From an uncultured Pelagibacteraceae bacterium (lineage in GTDB: Bacteria > Pseudomonadota > Alphaproteobacteria > Pelagibacterales > Pelagibacteraceae), in contig CABXUA010000001.1 in the NCBI GenBank assembly GCA_902515355.1, forward strand, positions 1 through 64,000: a DNA stretch of 64,000 nt. The letters run 5' to 3'. The notes below the pieces were generated by a model that saw only the letters and a list, made by a program, of their open reading frames with translations, did no database searches and had not been told where the DNA came from. Positions 25,921 through 35,594 of the stretch are shown piece by piece. Every line of letters starts with the position of its first letter. The first letter of the stretch is position 1. Position numbers and translations under genes: made by a program.

Positions 25921-27405
25921 TTAATTAATTAAAGCTCGTTTAATCGCCTTAGTCCAACCGTGAAGAAGTAAGTTTCTAGATTTTTTTTTCATTTTAGGAG
26001 AGAATTTCTTATCTAAGCTCCAATTTTTAGAAATATCTTTTAAAGATTTATAAGTGCCGATTTTAAGTCCTGCCATAAATGCAGCTCCCAGAGCTGTAGT
26101 CTCATGTATTTTTGGTCTTAAAATTTTTACATTAACAACATCAGATAAAAATTGGGTAAACCAGTTGTTCATAACCATACCTCCATCAACTTTAACTATT
26201 TTTGGTTTTAGGCCGTCATATCTCATTGACTCAAATAAATCATAAGTTTGATAAGCTACGGACTCAATAGTTGCTCTAACTATTTCTTTAGGTCCAGTAT
26301 CTCTGGTTATTCCACTTAGGACTCCACGCGCATTTGCATTCCAATAAGGAGCTCCAAGACCTGTAAAAGCTGGAACTAAGTAAATTCCTGCATTATTTTT
26401 TAATGACTTAACTATCTTTTCGCTTTCAGGTGCTTTCTTAATAAATTTCATTCTATCTCTTAACCATTGAACACCTGCTCCGGCAATAAAGATTGATCCT
26501 TCAAGAGCATATGATGTTTTACCGTTTAGTCTGTAACCGATTGTCGTTAAAAGTCTGTTCTTAGAATATATTTTTCTTGATCCTGTATTCAGCAGTACAA
26601 AGGCACCTGTTCCATATGTGCTCTTCAAAGACCCAGGCTCAAAACAACATTGGCCAACACTAGCTGCTTGCTGATCTCCAATAACACCAGTTATAGATAT
26701 AGATTTTCCCGTTACTGAAGGATGTGTATAACCGTAATCATCTGAGCAATCTTTAACCTCTGGAAGAATATGTTTTTTTATTTTAAAAAGTTTTAAGATT
26801 GTATCGTCCCATTTGTTATTGGAAATATTATAGATCATAGTTCTGCTAGCATTTGTAGCATCGGTTGCATGAACTTCTCCTTTTGTAAGTCTCCAAATTA
26901 AAAAACTATCAATAGTTCCAAAAAGCAATCTTTGCTTGGACATTAATTTTTTTGCTTGAGCTACATTATCTATTATCCATTTAATTTTTGTTCCTGAAAA
27001 ATAAGGGTCAATTAAAAGACCTGTTCTATTAAAAATCATCTTTTCTTTATTTTGTTTTCTTAATTTTTTACAAAAATTTTCAGTTCTTCTATCTTGCCAG
27101 ACAATAGCCTTATAAACTGATTTGCCAGTTTTCTTATCCCATAAAACAGTGGTTTCTCTTTGATTGGTAATCCCTATCGTTAAAATATTTCCTCTAAGTT
27201 TTTTAGCTTTGTTAATAACATCTTTTAAAGTTTTTTTCGTTGTACTCCATATTTCTTCGGGATTATGTTCAACCCAGCCATCTTTTGGAAAATATTGGGT
27301 AAATTCTTTTTGAGATGAAAAAATAGGTTTGCCTTTTAAATTAAATAAGATAGATCTACTTGAAGTTGTTCCTTGATCAATGGCTATAATGAAATCTTTT
27401 TTCAT
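25921..27405 (-). CDS. glpK: Glycerol kinase
   Basis: A 494-residue FGGY-family kinase that phosphorylates glycerol to sn-glycerol-3-phosphate with ATP. Motifs: IDQGTTSSRSILF at the N terminus, VGWVEHNP-like DGWVEHNPEEIW, NQRETTVLWDK, TYGTGAFVLLNTG and PAFTGLGAPYW. Length is normal. Its start shares one base with the gpsA stop (TAATG), so the two are translationally coupled. Together with the downstream transporter genes it defines a glycerol-use operon. Confidence 0.96.
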   Translation of the reverse strand: MKKDFIIAIDQGTTSSRSILFNLKGKPIFSSQKEFTQYFPKDGWVEHNPEEIWSTTKKTLKDVINKAKKLRGNILTIGITNQRETTVLWDKKTGKSVYKAIVWQDRRTENFCKKLRKQNKEKMIFNRTGLLIDPYFSGTKIKWIIDNVAQAKKLMSKQRLLFGTIDSFLIWRLTKGEVHATDATNASRTMIYNISNNKWDDTILKLFKIKKHILPEVKDCSDDYGYTHPSVTGKSISITGVIGDQQAASVGQCCFEPGSLKSTYGTGAFVLLNTGSRKIYSKNRLLTTIGYRLNGKTSYALEGSIFIAGAGVQWLRDRMKFIKKAPESEKIVKSLKNNAGIYLVPAFTGLGAPYWNANARGVLSGITRDTGPKEIVRATIESVAYQTYDLFESMRYDGLKPKIVKVDGGMVMNNWFTQFLSDVVNVKILRPKIHETTALGAAFMAGLKIGTYKSLKDISKNWSLDKKFSPKMKKKSRNLLLHGWTKAIKRALIN

Positions 27406-28451
27406 TAACTAAAGTTTTCCCATTTAATTTCTAGCTTTTTATCCTCTAGAATAGCATCTATCATAGCAATCATTAAAGGGAGTTTTTTTTCATTAAAATC
27501 TTGTTTGACTATCTTCCCTATTTCAAAAATTAGATCTGCGCCTTCAACAGTTATCTTTTCCATTTTTGTTTTTTTAGCCTGAGAAAAAGTCATTCCCTCT
27601 CCAAGGTAAAACCCCATTTTACTATTCCTTCCTCCGACAGAACTTACATATAGATCTCCCAATCCTGCTAATCCAGTCACTGTTTGTTTTTTTCCTTTAA
27701 GATGTTCTGTAAAAATTTCCATTTCATGAATAGACTGTCTAATTAATAAAGACGCTGTGTTTAAATAATTTTTTTCTTTAATTTCACTATTGGTATTATT
27801 ACTACAAAGCCCTTTGGACGCTCCAACAGCCATGGAAAATATATTCTTTGTTGCGGCACAAACCTCAACTCCTATCAAATCATCACTATAAGATGTATGG
27901 TAATAGCTAGTATTCAATAAATCCGAAATTTTTTTAGCTACTTTTATATCTCTATTAGCTATCACAACACTACTATGAACTTTATTTGCTAGGCCTGTAG
28001 CTAAACATGGTCCTCCAATAGCTGATATATTTATTTTTTTTATTCCTTTTGAGTTAAGTAAACGCTCTAATTTATCAACTAAAAGTTCAAATTTATTTTC
28101 ATATATCCCTAAACCTTTGGTTAACATTAGTAACATTGGTGGTTCAGAATTATTAAAATTTTTATAAATTTGTTCAGCAACCCAATCAATTCCCTTTGAG
28201 CTTATAGCTAGAACTAAAATATCAATATTCGAGCCTAATATATTTTGAAGTTTTTCAAATTTTAAAACGTTTATACTATTTGGAATGGTTGTTTTAAGTC
28301 CAGGATGTAAATTTTTATTTTTTTTTAAGTCATCTATAAAATTATCTTCTAAATGTGTGCCAATGATAGTTACATCATGGTTCTTATCTAAGCATGGAAA
28401 CGCAAAAGCACTCCCCATTGCACCAGCACCAATAATAACTATTTTAGACAT
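27405..28451 (-). CDS. gpsA: Glycerol-3-phosphate dehydrogenase [NAD(P)+]
   Basis: A 348-residue cytoplasmic enzyme that interconverts glycerol-3-phosphate and DHAP with NAD(P)H. The dinucleotide motif IGAGAMGSAFAFP lies at residues 7-19. Catalytic Lys in AATKNIFSMAVG and the GLAGLGDLYVSSVGGRN substrate-binding segment are present. GpsA usually serves phospholipid synthesis, but here it leads the glycerol operon, and no respiratory GlpD is in the window. It may therefore run in the oxidative direction, an inference. It starts 3 bases after trkH, so it is also continuous with the ntrYX-trkAH run. Confidence 0.93.
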   Translation of the reverse strand: MSKIVIIGAGAMGSAFAFPCLDKNHDVTIIGTHLEDNFIDDLKKNKNLHPGLKTTIPNSINVLKFEKLQNILGSNIDILVLAISSKGIDWVAEQIYKNFNNSEPPMLLMLTKGLGIYENKFELLVDKLERLLNSKGIKKINISAIGGPCLATGLANKVHSSVVIANRDIKVAKKISDLLNTSYYHTSYSDDLIGVEVCAATKNIFSMAVGASKGLCSNNTNSEIKEKNYLNTASLLIRQSIHEMEIFTEHLKGKKQTVTGLAGLGDLYVSSVGGRNSKMGFYLGEGMTFSQAKKTKMEKITVEGADLIFEIGKIVKQDFNEKKLPLMIAMIDAILEDKKLEIKWENFS

Positions 28452-28454
28452 AAT

Positions 28455-29873
28455 TTAACTTTTAAAAAACATTTTTTTGAAAATTAAAAAAATTGATATT
28501 AGCTCAATTTTTCCAATTGTCATAAAAATAATTAAAGATATTTTTGAACTTGTTAAGAGACTTGAAAAGTCAATAGGCTCTAAACCATATAAATTAGAAG
28601 CCTTTGTGTTAGTTAAAGTAAGTAGAGATAACTTAAAAGAACTCTCAAAATTTATATTATCAAATAACAAAACACCAGAAAGTATAAATAAACTAATAAA
28701 AAAAGAAATAAAAACTATGAATGATAGTTTTGTATTTTCATTGTTAATTTTATTATCCGAGTAAAATATATTTGTATTAAATATATTATTAGGTTTAACT
28801 AGTTTAATTATTTCTGCGAATGAAGCTTTAACCAATATATAAATTCTTATTGCTTTTATTCCAGAAGTTGTAGAAATGATTGATCCTCCTATTATAGTTA
28901 AAAACAACAGATATAACGAAAAATTTTCATCAATTTTACCGATACTAATCCCAGAAGTAGATACGCTGCTTATAACATAGATTACAGAATGAAAAATATC
29001 TAAATCTTTTATAAATAATAAAAGTAAAACTGAAAAAAAAGTTATTAATATAATTATTAATAAATCTTCATATTGTTTTTTAAAAAAATTTTTTTCGGCA
29101 AATAAATTATATATAAATAAGATATTAAGCATTGATATTAAAAATGAAAAAATAAGAAACATCTCTTGTGTTGTTGTCTTTATAATTTGATCTAAAGAGT
29201 TTGTTGGAAGAAAACCGCCTGCTGATATTAAAGTTGTGGATAGATTTAATCCATTAAAGAGACGGATGCCAGAAATAGTAAATAAAACAAATATAAGTAG
29301 AGTTAAAAAAGTATAAAATATAAAAACTCTTAAAGAAATCTTTCTGATATTTTCTTCTAGATTTGGGCTTTTGTCATCGCTAAAAACAAGTTTGGTTAAT
29401 TTAAAATTAAACTGATTATTTGAAAAAAATAAAAATAAAAAAATAAGAAAATATAAACCACCAACCCATTGGGAAGATGAGCGCCATAATAAAAGCGTTG
29501 GATCGAGATACTTAACATTGTCAAATATAGAAAATCCCGTTCCCGTTACGCCTGAAAAGGACTCAAATAAGGCATCAATATAAATTAATTGATAATTGCT
29601 TAAATAATATGGGATAGAAATTAAAATTGAAACTACTAAATAAATTAATAATATTAATATAATTTGTTCATAAAAAGTTATTTTTTTATCTGATTTTTTA
29701 CCTATTAAGAAAAAAGATAAACCAACTAATAATGAAATGATTAAAGTAATTATGTAAGAGTTAATGTTTAAAAAATAATCAAAATATGAAGAATACAATA
29801 TATTCAAAAATGATAAAAAACTTATTGGAAAACAAAATAATCCCAAATAATAAAATATTCCTTTAAGATTCAT
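28455..29873 (-). CDS. trkH: Trk potassium uptake system, membrane subunit
   Basis: A 472-residue inner-membrane K+ transporter with about ten hydrophobic segments. Four pore-loop-like repeats can be seen: ESFSGVTGTGFSIFDN, STTLISAGGFLPTNS, ISSVSTSGISIGKID and a more divergent TLTNTKASNLYGLEP. The glycines of the selectivity filter are present in the first three. It works with TrkA, whose gene is 11 bases upstream. Length is near the family norm (about 480). The fourth filter is the weakest match, as in many TrkH proteins. Confidence 0.9.
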   Translation of the reverse strand: MNLKGIFYYLGLFCFPISFLSFLNILYSSYFDYFLNINSYIITLIISLLVGLSFFLIGKKSDKKITFYEQIILILLIYLVVSILISIPYYLSNYQLIYIDALFESFSGVTGTGFSIFDNVKYLDPTLLLWRSSSQWVGGLYFLIFLFLFFSNNQFNFKLTKLVFSDDKSPNLEENIRKISLRVFIFYTFLTLLIFVLFTISGIRLFNGLNLSTTLISAGGFLPTNSLDQIIKTTTQEMFLIFSFLISMLNILFIYNLFAEKNFFKKQYEDLLIIILITFFSVLLLLFIKDLDIFHSVIYVISSVSTSGISIGKIDENFSLYLLFLTIIGGSIISTTSGIKAIRIYILVKASFAEIIKLVKPNNIFNTNIFYSDNKINNENTKLSFIVFISFFISLFILSGVLLFDNINFESSFKLSLLTLTNTKASNLYGLEPIDFSSLLTSSKISLIIFMTIGKIELISIFLIFKKMFFKS

Positions 29874-29884
29874 TTTTGAATACG

Positions 29885-31258
29885 TTAAATAGAGCTTACC
29901 CGAAAAATACTTTCAACTTCTTTCAAATGTTCTCTCTTTGCTAAAAAAACTACTAAATCTCCTTTTTCAAAGACTGATGTTGATCTTGGAATAATTACCT
30001 TTTCTTTTCTAACTATTGCCCCAATTCTAATATGTTCTGGTAAATTAGAATCTTTTATTTTTGTGTTTAATAGCTCCGATTTTTCTAAAATTTCAGCCTC
30101 AATAAATTCATACTCTCCATCTAATAAAGAATAGACAGTTCCTATAGTGCCCTTATGAACGTGCTCCATTATTCTTGAGACGGTCGTCATCCTTGGATCA
30201 ACTAAATCATCAATATTTAGCGAGCTCTGTAACAAACTATAATTTGATTTATTAACTATAGCTATGGTTCTCTTATTTTTACTAGTTTTTTCAGCAAGCA
30301 CACAAGCCATAATGTTATTTTCGTCATCATTAGTTAAAGCTAAAACAGTTTCAGACTCCTCAACGTTAGCTTCTTTTAAAATTTCTTCGTCTAAACCATC
30401 TCCATTAATAACAATTGAAGATTCTAGTTCATTTGCAATCTCTTCTGCTCTTGATTTATTTTTTTCTATTATTTTTACTCTTACACCTTTGAAATTACTT
30501 TCCAATAATTTTGCTAAATTTAAACCTATATTTCCTCCACCAATAATAAGAATTTTTTCAGATGTTTTCTCTTCGTGTCCAAACGTTTTTAGGATTTCAT
30601 TTAATTGATCACTACTAGCCACCAAATATACGTTGTCTCCTTCTAAAATTTTGTCATTTTTTTTTAAAAAAATAAATTTTTCTTTTCTTACAGCTCCAAG
30701 AATATTTGCTTTAAAGTTTGGATACTTTTGAGTGAGATCTTTTAAGGGTACATTAATTAAAGGACAATTTTTTTCAGCAGATATCTCAAGCATTTTTACC
30801 TTGTCATTCGCAAAAGGTACGCTATCAATTGCTCCGGGTGCTTCTAGTCTTCTATAAAGCGATTTGGCAACTTCAATTTCGGGCGATATAATTACATCTA
30901 TTGGAATGTTTGACTTATTATAGAGCTTGCTCCATTTACCTTCTAAAAACTCTTTAGATCTAATTCTTGCAATTTTTTTAGAAATATTAAACAGTGAGCT
31001 TGCTAATTGACAAATAACCATGTTTGTTTCATCGTTTCTTGTAACTGCTATAATCATATCTGATTTTTCTGCTCCGGCATTTTCTAGAACTGAAGGCAAA
31101 GTTGCTCTTCCAACTATTCCTTTTACATCTTGAGACTCATTAATTTTTTTAATATCCTCAGTAGACTGATCTATTACGGTTACTGAATGACCTTGGGCTG
31201 ACAGTTGTTTGCTTATCGAAAAGCCTACCTTGCCGGCTCCACAAATAATAATATTCAT
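29885..31258 (-). CDS. trkA: Trk potassium uptake regulator
   Basis: A 457-residue cytoplasmic protein with two tandem RCK modules. The first Rossmann fold begins IICGAGKVGFSISKQL, the second IIGGGNIGLNLAKLL near residue 235. Each is followed by a RCK-C domain (residues about 140-220 and 370-455). It binds nucleotides and gates TrkH at the membrane. It lies 2 bases after ntrX. The ntrYX-trkA neighbourhood is a known alphaproteobacterial arrangement. Confidence 0.94.
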   Translation of the reverse strand: MNIIICGAGKVGFSISKQLSAQGHSVTVIDQSTEDIKKINESQDVKGIVGRATLPSVLENAGAEKSDMIIAVTRNDETNMVICQLASSLFNISKKIARIRSKEFLEGKWSKLYNKSNIPIDVIISPEIEVAKSLYRRLEAPGAIDSVPFANDKVKMLEISAEKNCPLINVPLKDLTQKYPNFKANILGAVRKEKFIFLKKNDKILEGDNVYLVASSDQLNEILKTFGHEEKTSEKILIIGGGNIGLNLAKLLESNFKGVRVKIIEKNKSRAEEIANELESSIVINGDGLDEEILKEANVEESETVLALTNDDENNIMACVLAEKTSKNKRTIAIVNKSNYSLLQSSLNIDDLVDPRMTTVSRIMEHVHKGTIGTVYSLLDGEYEFIEAEILEKSELLNTKIKDSNLPEHIRIGAIVRKEKVIIPRSTSVFEKGDLVVFLAKREHLKEVESIFRVSSI

Positions 31259-31260
31259 GA

Positions 31261-32628
31261 TTAATTAATGCCTTTAATGCCTAAAGATTTCAATTTTCTA
31301 TGTAAAGCTGATCTTTCCATGCCAATATAATCAGCTGTTTTGGATATGTTTCCTTGATTTTTTTTTAACTGATTTACCAGATATCTTTTTTCAAACTCTT
31401 CCCGAGCTTCCTTCAAAGGATATGACATCGTGTCAGTAATTAAATCGGTGTCTGTTTTAAACTTAGATGATTTGTTCAAGATATCATTAAGAATTTTATT
31501 TATATTATTTTTATCTTCATTAACTGAAAGAATAGTCACTCGTTCAACTAGATTTCTAAGTTCTCTTATGTTTCCGGGCCAATTGTAAGTATACAAACTG
31601 TCATTTTGATTATCTATTGAAACTTCTGGAACACCATTTAAATCAGCTAGTCTTGCTTGAAAATAATTTATCAACAAAGGTATGTCTTCTGTCCTTGATG
31701 ATAATGGAGGTAAGTCTATAGGTACAACATTTAATCTGTGATAAAGATCTTCTCTAAAATCTCCATTACTCACTAAATTTTTTAAATCTTTAGACGTAGA
31801 AGATATAATTCTAATATTAGTATTAATGTACTTTGATCCATTAATTCTTTTAAATTTTTGATCTATTAAAACGCGCAATATGTGCGCTTGAATTTCTAAA
31901 GGTATTTCTGATACTTCATCTATTAAAAGTGTTCCTTTGTTTGCTCTTTCAAGAACACCATAAGAAATATTACCGTCTTCAAATTCCACACCAAATAGTT
32001 CTTTTTCATATTTTTTTTCTTGTAATAAAGCGGCATTAAGTACAATGAAAGGATTTTTTGATCTAGAGGAACTTTTATGTATTTTTCTAGCTACAAGCTC
32101 TTTGCCGGTTCCAGTTTCACCTGTAATTAGAACTCTGCTTTCAACTGATGATAATTTTTCTATTGTTTTTTTTATTTTTGTAATTTCAGAGCTTTCACCT
32201 ATCAACTCAAAGGAATGGAATAATTTACTTTCTAAAGTTTCTTTTTCTTTTTTTAGAGAAAATATTTCTAAGGCTCTAGATACATAATTTAAAATTTTTT
32301 CCGTAGAAAAGGGTTTTTCTACAAATTCATATGCACCTAATCGAATAGCTTCAACTGCTAGCTGTACATTGGCATGTCCAGAGATCATTATAACTGGAAC
32401 ATTTTTATTAGTTTGCATTATATTTTTTAATAAGTCTATTCCGTCTCTATCGCCTTTATCTAATTTTATATCTATTATAGCTAAATCTGGAATTTTTTTA
32501 TTAATCTCAAATAAAGCCTGATCATAATTTGCTGCTGACCTTACTAAATAATCTTTTTCCTTTAAGATATTGCAAATTAAAAATCTAATATCAGCGTTAT
32601 CATCGATAACTAAAACTTCATTTTTCAT
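31261..32628 (-). CDS. ntrX: NtrX-type response regulator without the sigma-54 contact loop
   Basis: A 455-residue regulator. The receiver domain (1-120) has the phosphoacceptor Asp53 (IIDIKL) with SGHA and EKPF signatures. The AAA+ domain has an intact Walker A (GETGTGKE, residues 170-177) and Walker B (GTLLIDEV). The GAFTGA loop that contacts sigma-54 should follow ELFG near residue 212; instead there is a short divergent stretch VEFEDGNISYG. A Fis-type HTH closes the protein (NISKTADYIGMERSALHRKL). It probably acts with ordinary sigma factors. Start overlaps ntrY by 4 bases. Confidence 0.92.
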   Translation of the reverse strand: MKNEVLVIDDNADIRFLICNILKEKDYLVRSAANYDQALFEINKKIPDLAIIDIKLDKGDRDGIDLLKNIMQTNKNVPVIMISGHANVQLAVEAIRLGAYEFVEKPFSTEKILNYVSRALEIFSLKKEKETLESKLFHSFELIGESSEITKIKKTIEKLSSVESRVLITGETGTGKELVARKIHKSSSRSKNPFIVLNAALLQEKKYEKELFGVEFEDGNISYGVLERANKGTLLIDEVSEIPLEIQAHILRVLIDQKFKRINGSKYINTNIRIISSTSKDLKNLVSNGDFREDLYHRLNVVPIDLPPLSSRTEDIPLLINYFQARLADLNGVPEVSIDNQNDSLYTYNWPGNIRELRNLVERVTILSVNEDKNNINKILNDILNKSSKFKTDTDLITDTMSYPLKEAREEFEKRYLVNQLKKNQGNISKTADYIGMERSALHRKLKSLGIKGIN

Positions 32629-34400
32629 GATTTGAGAGGTAAAGAAATTGTTATAGTAATCCCTTCATTTTTATTATTAATAATTGTAAGTTCTCCAGAA
32701 TGCTCATTTATTATTTTGCTCACGATTGGCAAGCCTAAACCACTTCCTTTTTTTTTAGTAGTAAAATATGGTGTCATCACTTTTTTTGTATCTGAAATTC
32801 CAGTGCCATTATCTCTCAACTGGATAACTATATAGTCATTATTACTTGTAATTTCTATATTAATTTTTCCTTTAAAATCTTGTTTTTTCTCCCTTTTTTC
32901 AATAAATGATTCTTCAGAGTTCTTAATCAAATTAATAAAGACTCTATATAATTGTTCTTCATCACCATTAATAATAATTTTCTGTTCTGTTGTAGTTAAT
33001 TTGATATTATTTTTACTAGACATTTTTATAAAATCTACAGCTCTTTTCACAACAAGGTAAATATCAATTTTTTTCATTATTGGGCTAGGCATTCTTGCAA
33101 AATTTGAAAATTCATTAACTAAATTTTCTATATCTTTAATTTGTCTATTAATAGTTTCTAAATAGTTTTTGAAATCTGTTTCGCCATCGCTAATTTTTTT
33201 TGAGTATTTTTCTCTTAATCTATCAATGGAAAGTTGTATTGGTGTTAAAGGATTTTTTATTTCATGAGCAAGCTTACGCGCCACGCTTTCCCAAGCTGAA
33301 TATCTCTCGGCTATTAGTAACTTATCTTGCTGCTTTTTTAATGTTTCAATCATATTATTAAAATTTTTATTTAATATTTTAAATTCTTCATCGGAGTCAA
33401 TATCTTGGACTTTGGTATCTAACATCCCTTTGCTAATATTTTGTGATGCAGTAATTAAATTTATTATTGGTTTTGTTAATCTAGTTGCAAAAGATATTGC
33501 TATAACTGTTGACAAAAATAATAATAGAGTAACCAAAATAATATATATAATTGCAAATGTTATTTTAATTCCAGTTTGGCTATTTTCAACTGAGTAATAA
33601 AAACTAACAGCTTCTTCAGTTTCATCTACGTATTTGATAATTTTTGGTTCTATATCTCTTGAAATATATAAATAGGTGTCAATTAAACTATTTAATTTTA
33701 TCATTACAGAAGTTTTTTCATTAATATTGCTTGAAATAATTACTGGTAGACCTTCCAAAGCTTTTACAAATTCTTCTTCTGCAGGTGGATTAAATTCAAT
33801 ACCAATTTCTTTTGTTTCAGAAAACATTATATTACCTGAGCTATCAATTAAATAAACATCATCTATTCTTCTTAGAAGCCTCTCTGACCTGACAATATTT
33901 TTAAATCTATTTTGATCTGAATAAAAAAGATTTGAAACTCTGTTTATGCCAACACTCATTAACAAAACATCTGACTCAACTGTTTTTTTACTTTCATCTA
34001 GATAATTTTTTGCTACGTCATAAGAATTATTTACTGCTCGAGTTATTTGATCATTAAAAAAATTTTGAACGCCAAAATTAAATAAAAAAAGTGAAAAAAT
34101 AGCAATTAACAATGAAGGTAAAAAAGTGAATAATGAAAAGAGTGAAATATACTTTAAGTTTGTTTGAGAACCTGTTTTATTTCTTTTGCCTGCGGAATAT
34201 AGTCTCAGTATATTTTTAAAAATTAATCCAAAAAAAACTAATAAGAGCACGATGTCAATTATTAGTAATATTTGCAAATTTTTATCTGTTAATGGTATAA
34301 AGCCTTGATTGATAAAAGTGAGAAAGGTTATAATTCCTAGAAATATGCAAAGAATTGAGGATGCGATAATCCAATTTAGGTCTTTTATAATTTTAAACAT
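32625..34400 (-). CDS. ntrY: NtrY-type membrane sensor histidine kinase lacking a PAS domain
   Basis: A 591-residue kinase. Three hydrophobic segments (about 10-30, 43-61, 85-108), a periplasmic sensor region (110-278) and a fourth segment (279-303) are followed by HAMP (304-357). The DHp helix carries the phosphorylated His379 in KLAHEIKNPLTP, and the ATPase domain has N494 (N box), DNGTG at 530-534 and GSGLGLP at 552-558. Most NtrY proteins have a PAS domain between HAMP and DHp; here they are contiguous. It likely phosphorylates NtrX and senses redox or nitrogen state. It is divergent from ispDF with only 48 bases between. Confidence 0.92.
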   Translation of the reverse strand: MFKIIKDLNWIIASSILCIFLGIITFLTFINQGFIPLTDKNLQILLIIDIVLLLVFFGLIFKNILRLYSAGKRNKTGSQTNLKYISLFSLFTFLPSLLIAIFSLFLFNFGVQNFFNDQITRAVNNSYDVAKNYLDESKKTVESDVLLMSVGINRVSNLFYSDQNRFKNIVRSERLLRRIDDVYLIDSSGNIMFSETKEIGIEFNPPAEEEFVKALEGLPVIISSNINEKTSVMIKLNSLIDTYLYISRDIEPKIIKYVDETEEAVSFYYSVENSQTGIKITFAIIYIILVTLLLFLSTVIAISFATRLTKPIINLITASQNISKGMLDTKVQDIDSDEEFKILNKNFNNMIETLKKQQDKLLIAERYSAWESVARKLAHEIKNPLTPIQLSIDRLREKYSKKISDGETDFKNYLETINRQIKDIENLVNEFSNFARMPSPIMKKIDIYLVVKRAVDFIKMSSKNNIKLTTTEQKIIINGDEEQLYRVFINLIKNSEESFIEKREKKQDFKGKINIEITSNNDYIVIQLRDNGTGISDTKKVMTPYFTTKKKGSGLGLPIVSKIINEHSGELTIINNKNEGITITISLPLKS

Positions 34401-34448
34401 CTCAAATAATTATTAATAATTTATATAAATATAATATAACTTAATACA

Positions 34449-35594
34449 ATGAGTTTTTGCTTGATTTTATTAGCAGCCGGTAAAAGTAGCAGATTTAATT
34501 CAAATCTAGCTAAACCTTATCATAAAATTGCAGGAAAAACTTTAATTGAAATATCTCTTAATAAAAGTGCTTTTTTTAACCAAATTAAAAAGACTGTCAT
34601 TGTTTACAATATTAAAGATAAAAAAAATTTAGAAAAATTAAAGCTTAAAAACATTAAATTTATAAAAGGAGGTAAAACTAGACAAGAATCAACTTTAAAT
34701 GCTCTAAAGTATTTAATAAAGCAAAAAAATATATCAAAAGTTTTAATACATGACGCTGCAAGACCAAATTTTTCAAAAAAGCTAATTGAGTCAATAATTA
34801 AAAAAATGAAAACTAATAAAGCTGTAATTCCAAAAATTAATATTCAAGATGCTGTAAAACAAAGATTCGAGTCTGGTCAATATGAATATATAGTCGCTAA
34901 AAATAGAAATAATTTATTTCTTACTCAAACGCCTCAGGCATTTAAAATTAAAGAGATTTATAATTTACATAAAAATAATCCTCTTAAATATAGAGATGAT
35001 GATATTTCTCTTTATATGGATTTAAATAAAGTGAAATTTATTGAGGGAGAAAAAAATAATTTTAAGATTACAGATAAATCAGATTTTGATAATTTAAAAA
35101 ATTTGTATAAATCTAATATGAGTGTAGGTATTGGTTTCGATGTTCATAGGCTCGTACCAAAAAGAAAATTATATCTTGCAGGTTTAAAAATAAAATCAAA
35201 AATAGGCACTTTGGGACACTCAGATGGAGACCCAGTACTTCATTCTTTGACGGACGCAATTCTTGGAGCTTGCAAAATGGGAGATATAGGGGAAATGTTT
35301 TCTGACAAAAAAAATAAATTTAAAAATATAAGATCAACAATTTTATTAGAGGAGGTTGTAGCAAAAATAAAAAAATATGGATATTTTATAAATAATATAG
35401 ATATAAATATAATAACTCAAACTCCAAAAATTAAAAGATACAAAAAAGAAATGATAAAAAATATTTCTAAGCTCTGTGACATTTCTTATAATAAAGTAAA
35501 CATAAAAGGGAAAACTACTGAAAAATTAGGATTGATAGGAAAGGAAAAAGCAATAGCCTGTGAGGTAATAGTTTCAGTAATTAAACATGATTAA
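34449..35594 (+). CDS. ispDF: Bifunctional IspD/IspF isoprenoid enzyme
   Basis: A 381-residue fusion for the MEP isoprenoid pathway. The N-terminal IspD half (1-225) adds CMP to methylerythritol phosphate, with LLAAGKSSRF, KGGKTRQESTLNAL and VLIHDAARPN motifs. The C-terminal IspF half (226-381) makes the cyclodiphosphate; it has IGFDVHRL with metal-binding Asp and His, and LGHSDGDPVLHSLTDAILGA. The fused form is typical for Alphaproteobacteria. Starts 48 bases from ntrY on the opposite strand and overlaps pgpA by 8 bases. Dxr of the same pathway is in this window at 59380. Confidence 0.96.
   Translation: MSFCLILLAAGKSSRFNSNLAKPYHKIAGKTLIEISLNKSAFFNQIKKTVIVYNIKDKKNLEKLKLKNIKFIKGGKTRQESTLNALKYLIKQKNISKVLIHDAARPNFSKKLIESIIKKMKTNKAVIPKINIQDAVKQRFESGQYEYIVAKNRNNLFLTQTPQAFKIKEIYNLHKNNPLKYRDDDISLYMDLNKVKFIEGEKNNFKITDKSDFDNLKNLYKSNMSVGIGFDVHRLVPKRKLYLAGLKIKSKIGTLGHSDGDPVLHSLTDAILGACKMGDIGEMFSDKKNKFKNIRSTILLEEVVAKIKKYGYFINNIDINIITQTPKIKRYKKEMIKNISKLCDISYNKVNIKGKTTEKLGLIGKEKAIACEVIVSVIKHD

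Noticed and set aside
34401..34448. Operator in the ntrY-ispDF divergent gap
   Set aside because: The 48 bases are almost only A and T with no convincing palindrome or promoter pair.
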